A DNA stretch of 64,000 bases, taken from positions 62,001-126,000 of the forward strand of contig AZWL01000005.1 in assembly GCA_000514715.1 (NCBI GenBank), read 5' to 3'. The stretch comes from Streptomyces sp. CNH099. Lineage in GTDB: Bacteria; Actinomycetota; Actinomycetes; Streptomycetales; Streptomycetaceae. The notes below the pieces were generated by a model. It ran no database searches. It saw nothing but the letters and a program-made list of their open reading frames with translations, and was not told the DNA's origin. The position numbers and the translations under genes are program-made. This document shows positions 8,197-16,689 of the stretch, in pieces; the stretch's first letter is position 1; each line of letters begins with the position of its first letter.

Positions 8197-9084
8197 TCAG
8201 CTCGTGGTTGCGTTGAGGGCGGGGACGAGTTGCGCCTCCTCGTGGTCCAGGTGCGCCTCCAGTTCGCCGACGAGCCGGTCGACCTCGCTCAGCACCGCCG
8301 CCGGCTCGGGGGCCGCGTCCTCCGGGGCGTCGAGGCCGACGAGGGCGCGGAGCCGTTCGACGAGGTCGGAGACCACCTCGTGCTCGCGCCGCAGCCGCGT
8401 GAGCGGCTCGGCGAGTTCGGGGAACTCCTTCTCCAGCCAGGGGAAGATCATCTGGTCCTCGCCGGTGTGGTGGAACTCCAGGCCGTGGCAGAACGACAGG
8501 CAGTTGACCCGCAGTTGCAGCACCAGCCCCCGGGCCGGGGTCCCGGCGGCGGCGGCCCGCGCGACCTCGGCGCGGAGCAGGGCGAGTTCCTGGCGGAAGG
8601 CGCGGTGGATGGTGACCAGCGCGTCGCCCATGGGCCCGGCCGGCGGGCCCTCGTCCACGGGCGCCAGCGCGACGACCGGGACCGGGTCCTCTGCCGCGGC
8701 GCAGGCGGCGCGCAGCTCCGGGTCGGCCTCGGCGGCGCGGGCGAGGAGCCGGTCGCGCTCCGCCCCGCCGACGATCTCCACCGCGGCCCGGAACGACCAG
8801 TCGCCCGCCTCGATGCCGACCTGTTCGTGGCCGTCCAGCTCCGTGTACCAGGCGGGCGGTGCGCCGTCGGCCGCGGGCGGGGCGAAGACCAGCAGCCGCG
8901 GCTCGGCGTCCGGCGCGTAGTCGGGCACGCAGACGAGCGGGGTGGTGCGGGCGGCGGTGCCGCCGGTGGCGTCGGTGGTGAGCAGCAGCAGGCGGCGGTC
9001 GGCGTAGCGGCCGCCGACCAGGCCGGAGTTGGCGCGGAACTCCGCGATGACCTGTTCGGTGTCGCGTTCCTGTACGTGGTTCAT
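8197..9084 (-). CDS. Deazaflavin-dependent nitroreductase-like / hemerythrin fusion protein
   Basis: A 295-residue two-domain protein. Residues 1-130 resemble the F420-dependent nitroreductase (DDN) split-barrel family: FRANSGLVGGRYADRRLLLLTT, then RTTPLVCV and a VGIEAGDWSFRAAVEIV strand. Residues about 155-290 form a hemerythrin-like four-helix bundle with the expected iron ligands, seen in HHTGEDQMIFPWLEKEFPEL, RREHEVV and LDHEEAQLVP. A fusion of an F420-linked redox domain to an oxygen or NO-binding diiron bundle suggests redox sensing or nitrosative stress defence; this is inference. ATG at 9084 has CTGGAG 5 nt upstream. The frame is open for 55 codons further but reads low-complexity. 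A promoter-like pair lies 305 bp upstream. Confidence 0.8.
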   Translation of the reverse strand: MNHVQERDTEQVIAEFRANSGLVGGRYADRRLLLLTTDATGGTAARTTPLVCVPDYAPDAEPRLLVFAPPAADGAPPAWYTELDGHEQVGIEAGDWSFRAAVEIVGGAERDRLLARAAEADPELRAACAAAEDPVPVVALAPVDEGPPAGPMGDALVTIHRAFRQELALLRAEVARAAAAGTPARGLVLQLRVNCLSFCHGLEFHHTGEDQMIFPWLEKEFPELAEPLTRLRREHEVVSDLVERLRALVGLDAPEDAAPEPAAVLSEVDRLVGELEAHLDHEEAQLVPALNATTS

Positions 9085-9581
9085 GGTCTCCAGTTCGGGA
9101 TCTTCGGGTCTTTTCGGGCAGCAAGGTGCGCATGCCTGCACAGGCAGGCAGGCAGCGCGTTCGAAGTCGTGGAACGCGGACAGCGCGACGGGTCCCGGCG
9201 GGCCGGGCGCGGCTGGAGAACGGCACAGCGGCATGCCCCGGCGAGACACGGGGCCGCCGGACGCGGGAAGGGGCGCGTCCGCGAACGTCAGCGGATCAGG
9301 CGGTCCTCATGGCGCAGGCCATCACGATCATCCCCTTCAGGTCGAGTGCCACCCGCCCGCCGATTCGGCGGCCATGGGGCACCCGATCACTCTAAAACGT
9401 CCCGGCCCGGCTGTCAGCCCTCGACGTGCGCCGCGGCCAGCGCGCCCGGCACCGGCCCGCCGCTCCCCGGCGGCAGCGGCACCTGACGGCGGCGACCCGC
9501 CTGGCGTAGCCTCGTGAGCCGCCGCGGGGACGGCAGTTGACCGCGGTGCACCAGGGGACACAGGGGGACGGGGGGACACGT
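9085..9581. other. Divergent intergenic region with a long leader
   Basis: A 497-bp region between the leftward nitroreductase-hemerythrin gene and the rightward DUF5685 gene. It holds the leftward promoter at 9389-9417 and about 300 bp of presumed leader. Within it are very short leftward frames, such as a 12-codon ATG frame starting at 9374, that I cannot support as genes. The last 60 bp before 9582 are G-rich, and GGGGGAC tracts provide the ribosome site of the next gene. I recognise no known riboswitch. Confidence 0.5.
9389..9417 (-). promoter_or_regulatory. HrdB-type promoter upstream of the nitroreductase-hemerythrin gene
   Basis: Read leftwards, CTGACA and TAGAGT are spaced by 17 bp, a close match to the vegetative actinomycete consensus. 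Transcription would start near 9382, leaving a leader of about 300 nt before the start codon at 9084. Confidence 0.55.
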
Positions 9582-10670
9582 ATGTTCGGGATCATCCGGC
9601 CGTGCCGGTGCCGGCTGCCGAAGGGGCTCGCCAAGGAGTGGCTGGGCCACCTGTGCGGGCTGTGTCTGGCGCTGCGCGGCACGGGCGGCCAGGTCGCGCG
9701 CGCGGCCACCAACCACGACGGGCTGCTGATATCGGTGCTGTACGACGCCCAGGCGGCCCCCGCCGAGGGCAGGAGCGGCGGCGGCTGGCGCACCGCCGGG
9801 CCCTGTCCGCTGCGCCGGATGCGCCGGGCGGAGGTGGCGCAGGGCGACGGGGCGCGGCTGGCGGCGGTGGTGTCGCTGCTCCTGGCCTCCGCGAAGATAC
9901 GGGACCACGTGGCGGACGGCGACGGGGCGCTGGGGCGCCCGGTGCTCGCCGGGCCGGCGCGGCGGGTGGCCGGCGGCTGGGAGGCGGCCGGGGCGCGGGG
10001 CGGGGCCGGGCTGGGGTTCGACACCGCGGTGCTCGTCACCGCGGTGGAACGGCAGCGGGAGGTGGAGGCGCTGGCCGGGCCGGGCACGCCGGTGCTGACG
10101 GTGACCGAGCCCACGGAGCTGGCGACGGCGGCGGCGTTCGCCCACACCGCGCGGCTGGCGGGCCGGCCCGGCAACGCCGAGGCGCTGGCCGAGGCCGGGC
10201 GGCTGTTCGGCCGGATCGCGCACCTGCTGGACGCCGTGCAGGACGCCGAGGAGGACCGCCGTACGGGGGCGTGGAACCCGATCACGGCGACGGACACGCC
10301 GCCCGCCCGGGTGCGGCAGCTGTGCGAGGACGCGACGCGCGGCGTCGCGCTCGCCCTGGCGGACGCGGAGTTCACCGACGACCGGCTGGTCCGCGCGCTG
10401 CTGGTCGGCGAGTTGGAGCGGGCGGTGCGCCGCACCTTCGCCCAGGCCGGCGGCGGGTTCGGCCCGCCGCCACCGGAGTTCGGCGTGCCGCTGGGGCAGG
10501 AGGGCGCAGCGCAGGAGGAGCACCAGCGGAGCAGCTGGTGCGACTGCGGCGGCTGCGGTGATCTCTCCAACTGCTGCGGCAACTGCTGCCGGTGCGGCGG
10601 CGGCGACGGCGACGGCGACGACGGCGGTTGCTGCGACTGCGACTGCGGCTGCTGCGACTGCAACTGCTGA
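9582..10670 (+). CDS. DUF5685 family protein with a Cys-rich C-terminal tail
   Basis: A 362-residue protein beginning MFGIIRPCRCRLPKGL...HLCGLCLALR, the N-terminal signature of the actinobacterial DUF5685 family, whose biochemical role is unknown. Three Cys in the first 30 residues (PCRC and CGLC) may form a metal site. The body is Ala-rich and helical. The last 45 residues contain 16 cysteines in CC, CDC and CGC arrangements spaced by Gly and Asp, which suggests a metal-loaded or multiply cross-linked tail. ATG at 9582 follows GGGGGAC tracts. The next gene, an MFS pump, is convergent. No function should be assumed. Confidence 0.8.
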   Translation: MFGIIRPCRCRLPKGLAKEWLGHLCGLCLALRGTGGQVARAATNHDGLLISVLYDAQAAPAEGRSGGGWRTAGPCPLRRMRRAEVAQGDGARLAAVVSLLLASAKIRDHVADGDGALGRPVLAGPARRVAGGWEAAGARGGAGLGFDTAVLVTAVERQREVEALAGPGTPVLTVTEPTELATAAAFAHTARLAGRPGNAEALAEAGRLFGRIAHLLDAVQDAEEDRRTGAWNPITATDTPPARVRQLCEDATRGVALALADAEFTDDRLVRALLVGELERAVRRTFAQAGGGFGPPPPEFGVPLGQEGAAQEEHQRSSWCDCGGCGDLSNCCGNCCRCGGGDGDGDDGGCCDCDCGCCDCNC

Positions 10671-10692
10671 GCCCTGCCCGGCGCCGCCCCGC

Positions 10693-11988
10693 CTAGCGTT
10701 CCGCCCGCGTGAGCCCCCGTACCGCCGGGAGCGCGAGCAGCAGCACGCACGTCACCACCGCCATCGCCGAGGACACGAACAGCAGCGGCACGGTCCCCGC
10801 CACCCCCGCCAGCGGCCCCGCCGCCGCCTGGCCGACCGGCTTCATCACCAGCGAGCCGGCCGCGTCGTACGCGTGCACCCGCCCCAGCACCTCCTGCGGG
10901 ACGTGCGTCTGCACGCTGGTGTGGAACATGACGATCCAGAACGCCCCGCCGACACCGCTGATCCCGTAGCACACGGCGACCAGCGGCGCGGCGAGCCCGA
11001 GGGCGACGCCCAGCGGCATCAGCGCCCACACCGTCATCGACAGCGCGCCGGCGCGCAGCGGGTAGCGCGGGCGCAGGCGGATCGCGACCAGCCCGCCCAG
11101 CACGCTGCCCGCCCCGAAGGCGGACATGACCAGGCCGAACGTCGAGGAGCCGTAGTCGGTGACGAGCGTGCTGTTGCCGAGGGTCGTGGCGGGTCCGGCG
11201 CCGGCGAGCTGCCAGAGCATGAAGACGACGATGACGCTCCACAGCCAGGTGCGGGCCGTGAACTCCCGCCAGCCCTCGACGAGGTCGGCCCGGAACGACG
11301 GCGCCCCGTCGCGTTCGGGGCCCGGCCCCATGGGGACCGCGCGCAGCAGGAGCAGGCAGACGCCGCTCACCCCGTACGTCAGGGCGTCGAGGGCGACGAC
11401 GGCGGCGGGTGAGGAGACGGCCAGCAGCAGGCCGGCGAGCGACGGGCCGAGCACGAGGGTGACGGACTCGGAGACGCGCAGGGTGGCGTTGGCCTTCTGC
11501 ACGTCCCGGGCGACGCGCGGCGTGACGCTGGCGACGCCGGGCTGGAAGACCGCGCTGCCCGCTCCGACCAGGGCGAGCAGCGCGAGGATCTGCCAGAGGG
11601 CGGGCGTGCCCAGCAGGAACAGCAGCGCGAGCACCAGTTGGAAGACCAGCCGCGCGGCGTCCGAGACGACCATGAGCAGCCGGGCGCCGAAGCGGTCGGA
11701 GAGCACGCCGCCGAAGATGATCAGTGCGGCGAACGGCGCGACGAGCGCGGCGAGCGCGTAGCCCACGCCGCTCGCGCCGTATCCCGCGTGCAGCACGGCG
11801 GCGGTGATGGCGACGGGGAGCATGGCGTCGCCGAGCAGGGAGGTGGTGCGGGCGGTGAAGAAGAACCGGAAGTCGGCCGTCCACAGCGGCGCGGCGGGGG
11901 ACTTGCCGGCGTACGGGTCACGGGTCGTCTCCGCGCCAGCCACCGCCCACCGCCCCAGGTACGCCGTCGATCCGGACCAGGGCGCCAC
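10693..11988 (-). CDS. MFS transporter (DHA3/MefA-like)
   Basis: A 12-helix permease of the major facilitator superfamily, resembling macrolide/enterobactin-type exporters: FRFFFTARTTSLLGDAMLP at the first helix, VLSDRFGARLLMVVSD as the loop 2-3 motif A, and GSVLGGLVAIRLRPRY in the second half. Length is 431 residues from the GTG at 11988. A GTG at 11943, preceded by GGGGCGG, would shorten it by 15 residues and is equally likely. The substrate is unknown. The stop lies 22 bp from that of the convergent DUF5685 gene. Confidence 0.85.
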   Translation of the reverse strand: MAPWSGSTAYLGRWAVAGAETTRDPYAGKSPAAPLWTADFRFFFTARTTSLLGDAMLPVAITAAVLHAGYGASGVGYALAALVAPFAALIIFGGVLSDRFGARLLMVVSDAARLVFQLVLALLFLLGTPALWQILALLALVGAGSAVFQPGVASVTPRVARDVQKANATLRVSESVTLVLGPSLAGLLLAVSSPAAVVALDALTYGVSGVCLLLLRAVPMGPGPERDGAPSFRADLVEGWREFTARTWLWSVIVVFMLWQLAGAGPATTLGNSTLVTDYGSSTFGLVMSAFGAGSVLGGLVAIRLRPRYPLRAGALSMTVWALMPLGVALGLAAPLVAVCYGISGVGGAFWIVMFHTSVQTHVPQEVLGRVHAYDAAGSLVMKPVGQAAAGPLAGVAGTVPLLFVSSAMAVVTCVLLLALPAVRGLTRAER

Positions 11989-12040
11989 TGTGGCGCCCGG
12001 GCGGGCAGGGGGTCAACGGAATATGTGCGGCCCGCGCCCC

Positions 12041-12076
12041 GCGGCCGGGCCCGCGGCCGGGCCCGCGGCCGGGCCG
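12041..12076. repeat. 12-bp GC-only tandem repeat, three units
   Basis: The unit GCGGCCGGGCCC is repeated three times (the last with one change), followed by more GGGCC/GGCCC permutations to about 12110. Each unit is nearly self-complementary, so the tract can fold into strong hairpins and may terminate transcription of the phospholipase gene at 12145-12597. Confidence 0.75.
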
Positions 12077-12144
12077 GCGCCGGGCCCGGGGCCGGGGCCG
12101 GCCCCGGCGGCATGGGGGTACCGCCGGGGCGTGCGCGGGGCGGG

Positions 12145-12597
12145 TCAGCCGAAGGCGCGTACGGCCTGGTAGTAGACCCAGGCCGTGCTGTTGCAGGCGC
12201 TCTTGGTGGCGCCCGAGTAGCGGTTGCACACGCGCTTGAGGTCCTCGTAGAAGGCGCTGTCGAGGCGGGACTTGTGGGCGGAGAAGGCGCCCATCTCCTT
12301 GTAGTTGCGGTAGCCGAAGTCGTGGCGCTGGCAGGACTTCTGGAAGGGGAAGCCGAAGGGGTTGTCCGGGGAGCTGCTGCAGTAGTCGGTCGACCAGTTG
12401 AACCCGTACGCCGACCAGGCGCCGCGGTTCGCCTCGGCCGACGCCCAGGAGTTGTAGCTCGACGCGCTGGTCTGGGTGAAGCTCGACAGCACCTGGGCCT
12501 TGTCGGCGGGGGCGGCTTCCGCGGTCGTGGCGGTTGCCAGGAGGGCGGCCGCGGTGACGCCGGCGGCGACCAGGCCCTTCGTTGCGGTGGGGCGCAT
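12145..12597 (-). CDS. Secreted prokaryotic phospholipase A2
   Basis: A 150-residue exported phospholipase A2 like the Streptomyces violaceoruber enzyme. An N-terminal Sec signal (KGLVAAGVTAAALLATATTAEA, cut after the AEA) precedes a mature part of about 120 residues. The calcium/catalytic region reads DYCSSSPDNPFGFPF and then CQRHDFGYRNYK, in which the His-Asp pair is the family's catalytic dyad. Four to six Cys support the disulfides of the fold. It hydrolyses the sn-2 ester of phospholipids outside the cell. ATG at 12597 is preceded by GAGGAGTCCC. It is monocistronic between an MFS gene and lnt, all on the minus strand. Confidence 0.93.
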   Translation of the reverse strand: MRPTATKGLVAAGVTAAALLATATTAEAAPADKAQVLSSFTQTSASSYNSWASAEANRGAWSAYGFNWSTDYCSSSPDNPFGFPFQKSCQRHDFGYRNYKEMGAFSAHKSRLDSAFYEDLKRVCNRYSGATKSACNSTAWVYYQAVRAFG

Positions 12598-12820
12598 GGG
12601 ACTCCTCGGGTAGGTGCGCCGGATCGCGGCGCACGGCCTGGGGGGAGGTGCGCCAACTGCGGCGGGAGACCGCGCAGTCGGTCGTGCCGGCGCTCAGACT
12701 ATGCGCGTAGAATGACCCTGGGAAGTCATGCTCCTGACAGATTCATGAAGACGGGGTACGTCCCCGGCCCGCGCAACCGCCGCGCAACCGGGCCCCGTTG
12801 ACAGGATCCCGGGGAGAGGC

Positions 12821-14560
12821 TTATCCGGCCTCGGCGCCCGACGCGCCGCCGGCCTTCGCCCCCGAGGCGCCGCCGGCGCCCCCGGCGTCCGCCGCGTTCC
12901 CCGCGCCCTCGGCGCCCCCGGCGTCCCCGGCCTCCCGGCGGCGCAGATACAGCGCCGTGCCCAGCGACCCCACCGCCAGCGCCACGATCGCCCACTCCGG
13001 CGCCGCGCCCACCCGCGTCGCCAGCGTCTCGTCGGTGCGCAGCGGCACCTCCGCGGTCAGCACCTCGCGGCGCCACGGGCCCGTCTCGTCGACCGTCTCG
13101 CCGTCCGGCGTGACGATCGCGCTGATGCCGGTGGTGGAGGCGACCAGCGTCGAGCGGTCGTGCTCGACCGCCCGCAGCCGGGACATCGCGAGCTGCTGCT
13201 CGGGCTCGCCGAGGTTGCCGTCGCGCATGTAGGTGGCGTTGTTGGTGGGGACGGCCAGCAGGTTGGCGCCGGTGCGTACCTGGTCGCGGACCTGGCCGTC
13301 GTACGCGACCTCGTAGCAGATGGACTCCGCCAGGCGCACGTCCCCGGCGTCCAGGCGCACCGCCTCGTCGCCGGGCTCGAAGTCGCGCGGGATCAGCTGG
13401 AGGTCGCCGAAGCCGCCGAGCAGCGAACGCATCGGGATGTACTCGCCGAAGGGCACGAGCTGCCGCTTCGCGTAGTACGGGCCGGGGCCGCTGCCGGGGA
13501 GCCAGAGGAGCCCGGCGTTGCGGATGCGGTCGCCGGGGGCGTCGAGGATGGCGCCGACGACGACGGGGGCACCGAGGTCGTCGACGACGGCGGAGATCTG
13601 GGCGCTGAGGTAGGGGTCGTTGCGCGGGTCGCGGTCGGTGGCGTTCTCCGGCCAGAGCACCAGGTCGGGCCGCTCCGCCCGGCCCGCGTCGATGTCCTCG
13701 ACCAGCTCGCGGGTGGCGGCGATGTGGTTCTCGGCGACCATCTCGACCCGGGCCTGCTCCTCCAGGCTGCGGGCCCGCGGCACGTTGCCCTGCACCACGG
13801 CCACGTGCGCCCGCTCGTCGCCGGCCCCGCCGGCGCTCGGCACCAGCAGCGTGCCGCCCGCGCCCAGCGCGACCGCCGCGGCCAGCGCGACCGCCGGCCC
13901 CCGCCGCCGCGCGGCCGGCGCCGTCACCAGCGCCGCGAGGCAGCCGGCGGCGAGCGCGACGACGGCGCTGACCGCCGGGGCGCCGCCGACGGCGGCCCAG
14001 CCCAGCGTCGGGGCGTCGGCCTGGCTGAAGGCCAGCCGGCCCCAGGGGAAGCCGCCCAGCGGCGCCCGGGAGCGCAGCGCCTCGACCGCCACCCACCAGG
14101 CCGCCGCCCACAGCCACCACGCGGGCAGCCGGACCAGCGGCGGCACGGCGAGGCACAGGGCGCCGAGGATCAGCGCCTGGATGACGCTGAGCAGCAGCCA
14201 CGGCAGCAGCCCGAGGTTCGACAGCCACCACAGCAGGGGGACGAAGAACGCGACGCCGAAGGCGGTGCCGAGCCAGAACGCGTCCCGCTTGCGGCGGGCG
14301 CCGCGCAGCAGCACGAACAGCGCCGCGGGCCCGGCGACGGCCAGCGGCCACAGCCCGTACGGCGGGAAGGCGGCCGCGAGCAGCACCCCGGCCACCGCGG
14401 CGAGCGCCGGCCGGAACCACGCCCGGCGGCTCAGCGCCGCGAGCCACGGCGCCCGGCGCCGCGCGGCGGCGGCCCACGGCGCGGCTGCCCCGGCCGGCCC
14501 CGCCCCCGGCGCGGCGCCGGCGGCGGGGGCGGCGGTCGTACGCGGTGGTGCGGCGGTCAC
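12821..14560 (-). CDS. lnt: Apolipoprotein N-acyltransferase
   Basis: A 579-residue membrane enzyme that N-acylates the lipid-modified Cys of lipoproteins. Several N-terminal transmembrane helices (LAAVAGVLLAAAFPPYGLWP onward) lead to a periplasmic carbon-nitrogen hydrolase domain. The Glu-Lys-Cys triad is visible in LVLWPENATDRD, YYAKRQLVPFGEYIP and LAESICYEVAYDG. One more helix follows (WAIVALAVGSLGTALYL), then an Ala/Gly-rich tail of about 40 residues. GTG at 14560 is chosen because GGGAGG lies 5 nt upstream; the frame is open for another 75 codons but is Arg/Ala filler. It is divergent from an iron-transport operon that encodes a lipoprotein, one of its likely substrates. Confidence 0.93.
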   Translation of the reverse strand: MTAAPPRTTAAPAAGAAPGAGPAGAAAPWAAAARRRAPWLAALSRRAWFRPALAAVAGVLLAAAFPPYGLWPLAVAGPAALFVLLRGARRKRDAFWLGTAFGVAFFVPLLWWLSNLGLLPWLLLSVIQALILGALCLAVPPLVRLPAWWLWAAAWWVAVEALRSRAPLGGFPWGRLAFSQADAPTLGWAAVGGAPAVSAVVALAAGCLAALVTAPAARRRGPAVALAAAVALGAGGTLLVPSAGGAGDERAHVAVVQGNVPRARSLEEQARVEMVAENHIAATRELVEDIDAGRAERPDLVLWPENATDRDPRNDPYLSAQISAVVDDLGAPVVVGAILDAPGDRIRNAGLLWLPGSGPGPYYAKRQLVPFGEYIPMRSLLGGFGDLQLIPRDFEPGDEAVRLDAGDVRLAESICYEVAYDGQVRDQVRTGANLLAVPTNNATYMRDGNLGEPEQQLAMSRLRAVEHDRSTLVASTTGISAIVTPDGETVDETGPWRREVLTAEVPLRTDETLATRVGAAPEWAIVALAVGSLGTALYLRRREAGDAGGAEGAGNAADAGGAGGASGAKAGGASGAEAG

Positions 14561-14756
14561 GGAGCCTCCCGGGTTGTGCGCGTCGTCGGGCGCCGCGCGT
14601 GCCGTGGCACCCGCCGGAGGTCCGGCATCCGCGCGCCGCCCACCCGTATTCTCGCCCCGCCACCCCCCTGGCGCGCCAGTGACGTACGACTCGGTCGCCG
14701 CCGGCCGCCCCGCCGGGCGGCCGCCCGGCGCCGCCCGGGCGGCGGCGCGCACGGTT

Positions 14757-14790
14757 TCTCTCGTGCACCGACTTCTCTCGTGCACCGACT
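14757..14790. repeat. 17-bp perfect tandem duplication upstream of the iron operon
   Basis: TCTCTCGTGCACCGACT occurs twice in direct succession. Each copy contains the palindrome GTGCAC, so the two palindromes sit 17 bp apart. The repeat ends 17 bp before the iron-box-like dyad, roughly where a -35 region or an upstream regulator site would be. Confidence 0.85.
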
Positions 14791-14807
14791 GCCGGGGCGG
14801 GGTTTGG

Positions 14808-14821
14808 TTAGGTTAACCTAA
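14808..14821 (+). promoter_or_regulatory. Iron-box-like palindrome (DmdR/IdeR-type)
   Basis: TTAGGTTAACCTAA is a perfect 14-bp palindrome made of the outer half-sites of the actinobacterial iron box. It is shorter than the usual 19-bp form with a central GGC/GCC. It ends 6 bp before the GTG of the ABC ATPase gene, so repressor binding would cover the transcription start of a leaderless or nearly leaderless operon. Regulation by a DmdR/IdeR repressor is inferred. Confidence 0.7.
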
Positions 14822-14827
14822 GCTCCC

Positions 14828-15684
<857 letters not shown>

Positions 15685-15688
<4 letters not shown>

Positions 15689-16686
15689 GACGCCTCCTGC
15701 TGATCACGGCGGCCACCGCCGCCGCGACGCTCACCCTGGCCGCCTGCGGCACCACCGAGGACGCCGCGGACGACGACGACAAGGGCGGCGCCGGCAAGGG
15801 CGCCGCGCAGCCGATCACGCTGACCGACTACACCGGCAAGAAGGTCACCCTTGAGGACGGCCCGGCCGCGAAGGTCGTCGCCACCGAGTGGAACGTGGTC
15901 GAGAGCCTGATATCCCTGGGCGTCGACCCCGTCGGCGTGGCCGACGTCAAGGGCTACAACACCTGGGACTCCGCCGTCCCGCTGACCAACGAGCCCGAGG
16001 AGATCGGCACCCGCGGCGAGCCCAGCATCGAGACCGTCGGCTCCCTCAACCCCGACCTCGTCATCGCCACCAACGACCTGCCCGAGTCCGCGATCAAGCA
16101 GCTGAGCAAGCGCACGACGGTGCTCACCCTGCGCTCCGCCGACGCCTCCGACCCCCTCGGCCAGATGACCGAGAACCTCGACCTCATCGCCGAGGCCACC
16201 GGCACCACCGAGCAGGCCGAGAAGCTGAAGAAGGACTTCGACGCCAAGCTCGCCGAGGGCAGGAAGGCCCTGGAGGACGCCGGCCTCGGCGGCGACAAGA
16301 TCGCCTTCGCCGACGGCTACGTCGTCTCCAACCAGGTCTCCATCCGCCCCTTCACCGCCGGCTCGCAGCTCGGCGCCGTCAACGAGCGGCTCGGCCTGGA
16401 GAACGCCTGGGACGTCGAGGGCGACAAGGACTACGGCCTCGGCTCCACCGACGTCGAGGGGCTGACGAAGCTCCCCGACGGCACGCACTTCGCCTACATC
16501 GGCAACGACGAGGACGAGGCGAGCACCCCGTTCACGAAGGAGCTGAAGGACAACTCCGTCTGGAAGGCCCTGCCGTTCGTCAAGGCCGGGCAGGTCTACC
16601 GGCTCGACGACGGCATCTGGATGTTCGGCGGCACCGAGTCCATGAGCCAGTACGTCGACGGGCTCGTCGGCGCGCTGACCGCGTAG
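15685..16686 (+). CDS. Iron-siderophore ABC transporter, substrate-binding lipoprotein
   Basis: A 333-residue lipoprotein. The signal peptide ends in a lipobox, TLAACGTT, placing the lipidated Cys near residue 21, followed by an acidic linker (EDAADDDD). The class III periplasmic-binding fold is seen in VVATEWNVVESLISLGVDPVG and EPSIETVGSLNPDLVIATND, joined to the second lobe by a long helix rich in Lys and Glu. This is the FecB/CeuE-like group. It captures a ferric chelate outside the membrane and hands it to the fused permease encoded 3 bp downstream. Which siderophore is bound cannot be told, and no siderophore biosynthesis gene is in the window. Confidence 0.92.
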
Positions 16687-16689
16687 TCG

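Noticed and set aside
9300..9380. Tiny minus-strand frames after the promoter at 9389-9417, one starting MALDLKGMIVMACAM
   Set aside because: Possible leader peptides, but they lack good ribosome sites and any recognisable family pattern. Reported only as part of the long-leader finding.
11638..12801. A plus-strand frame of 387 codons opposite the MFS and phospholipase genes
   Set aside because: Filler composition and no domain; the minus strand has a clear MFS start and a secreted phospholipase A2.
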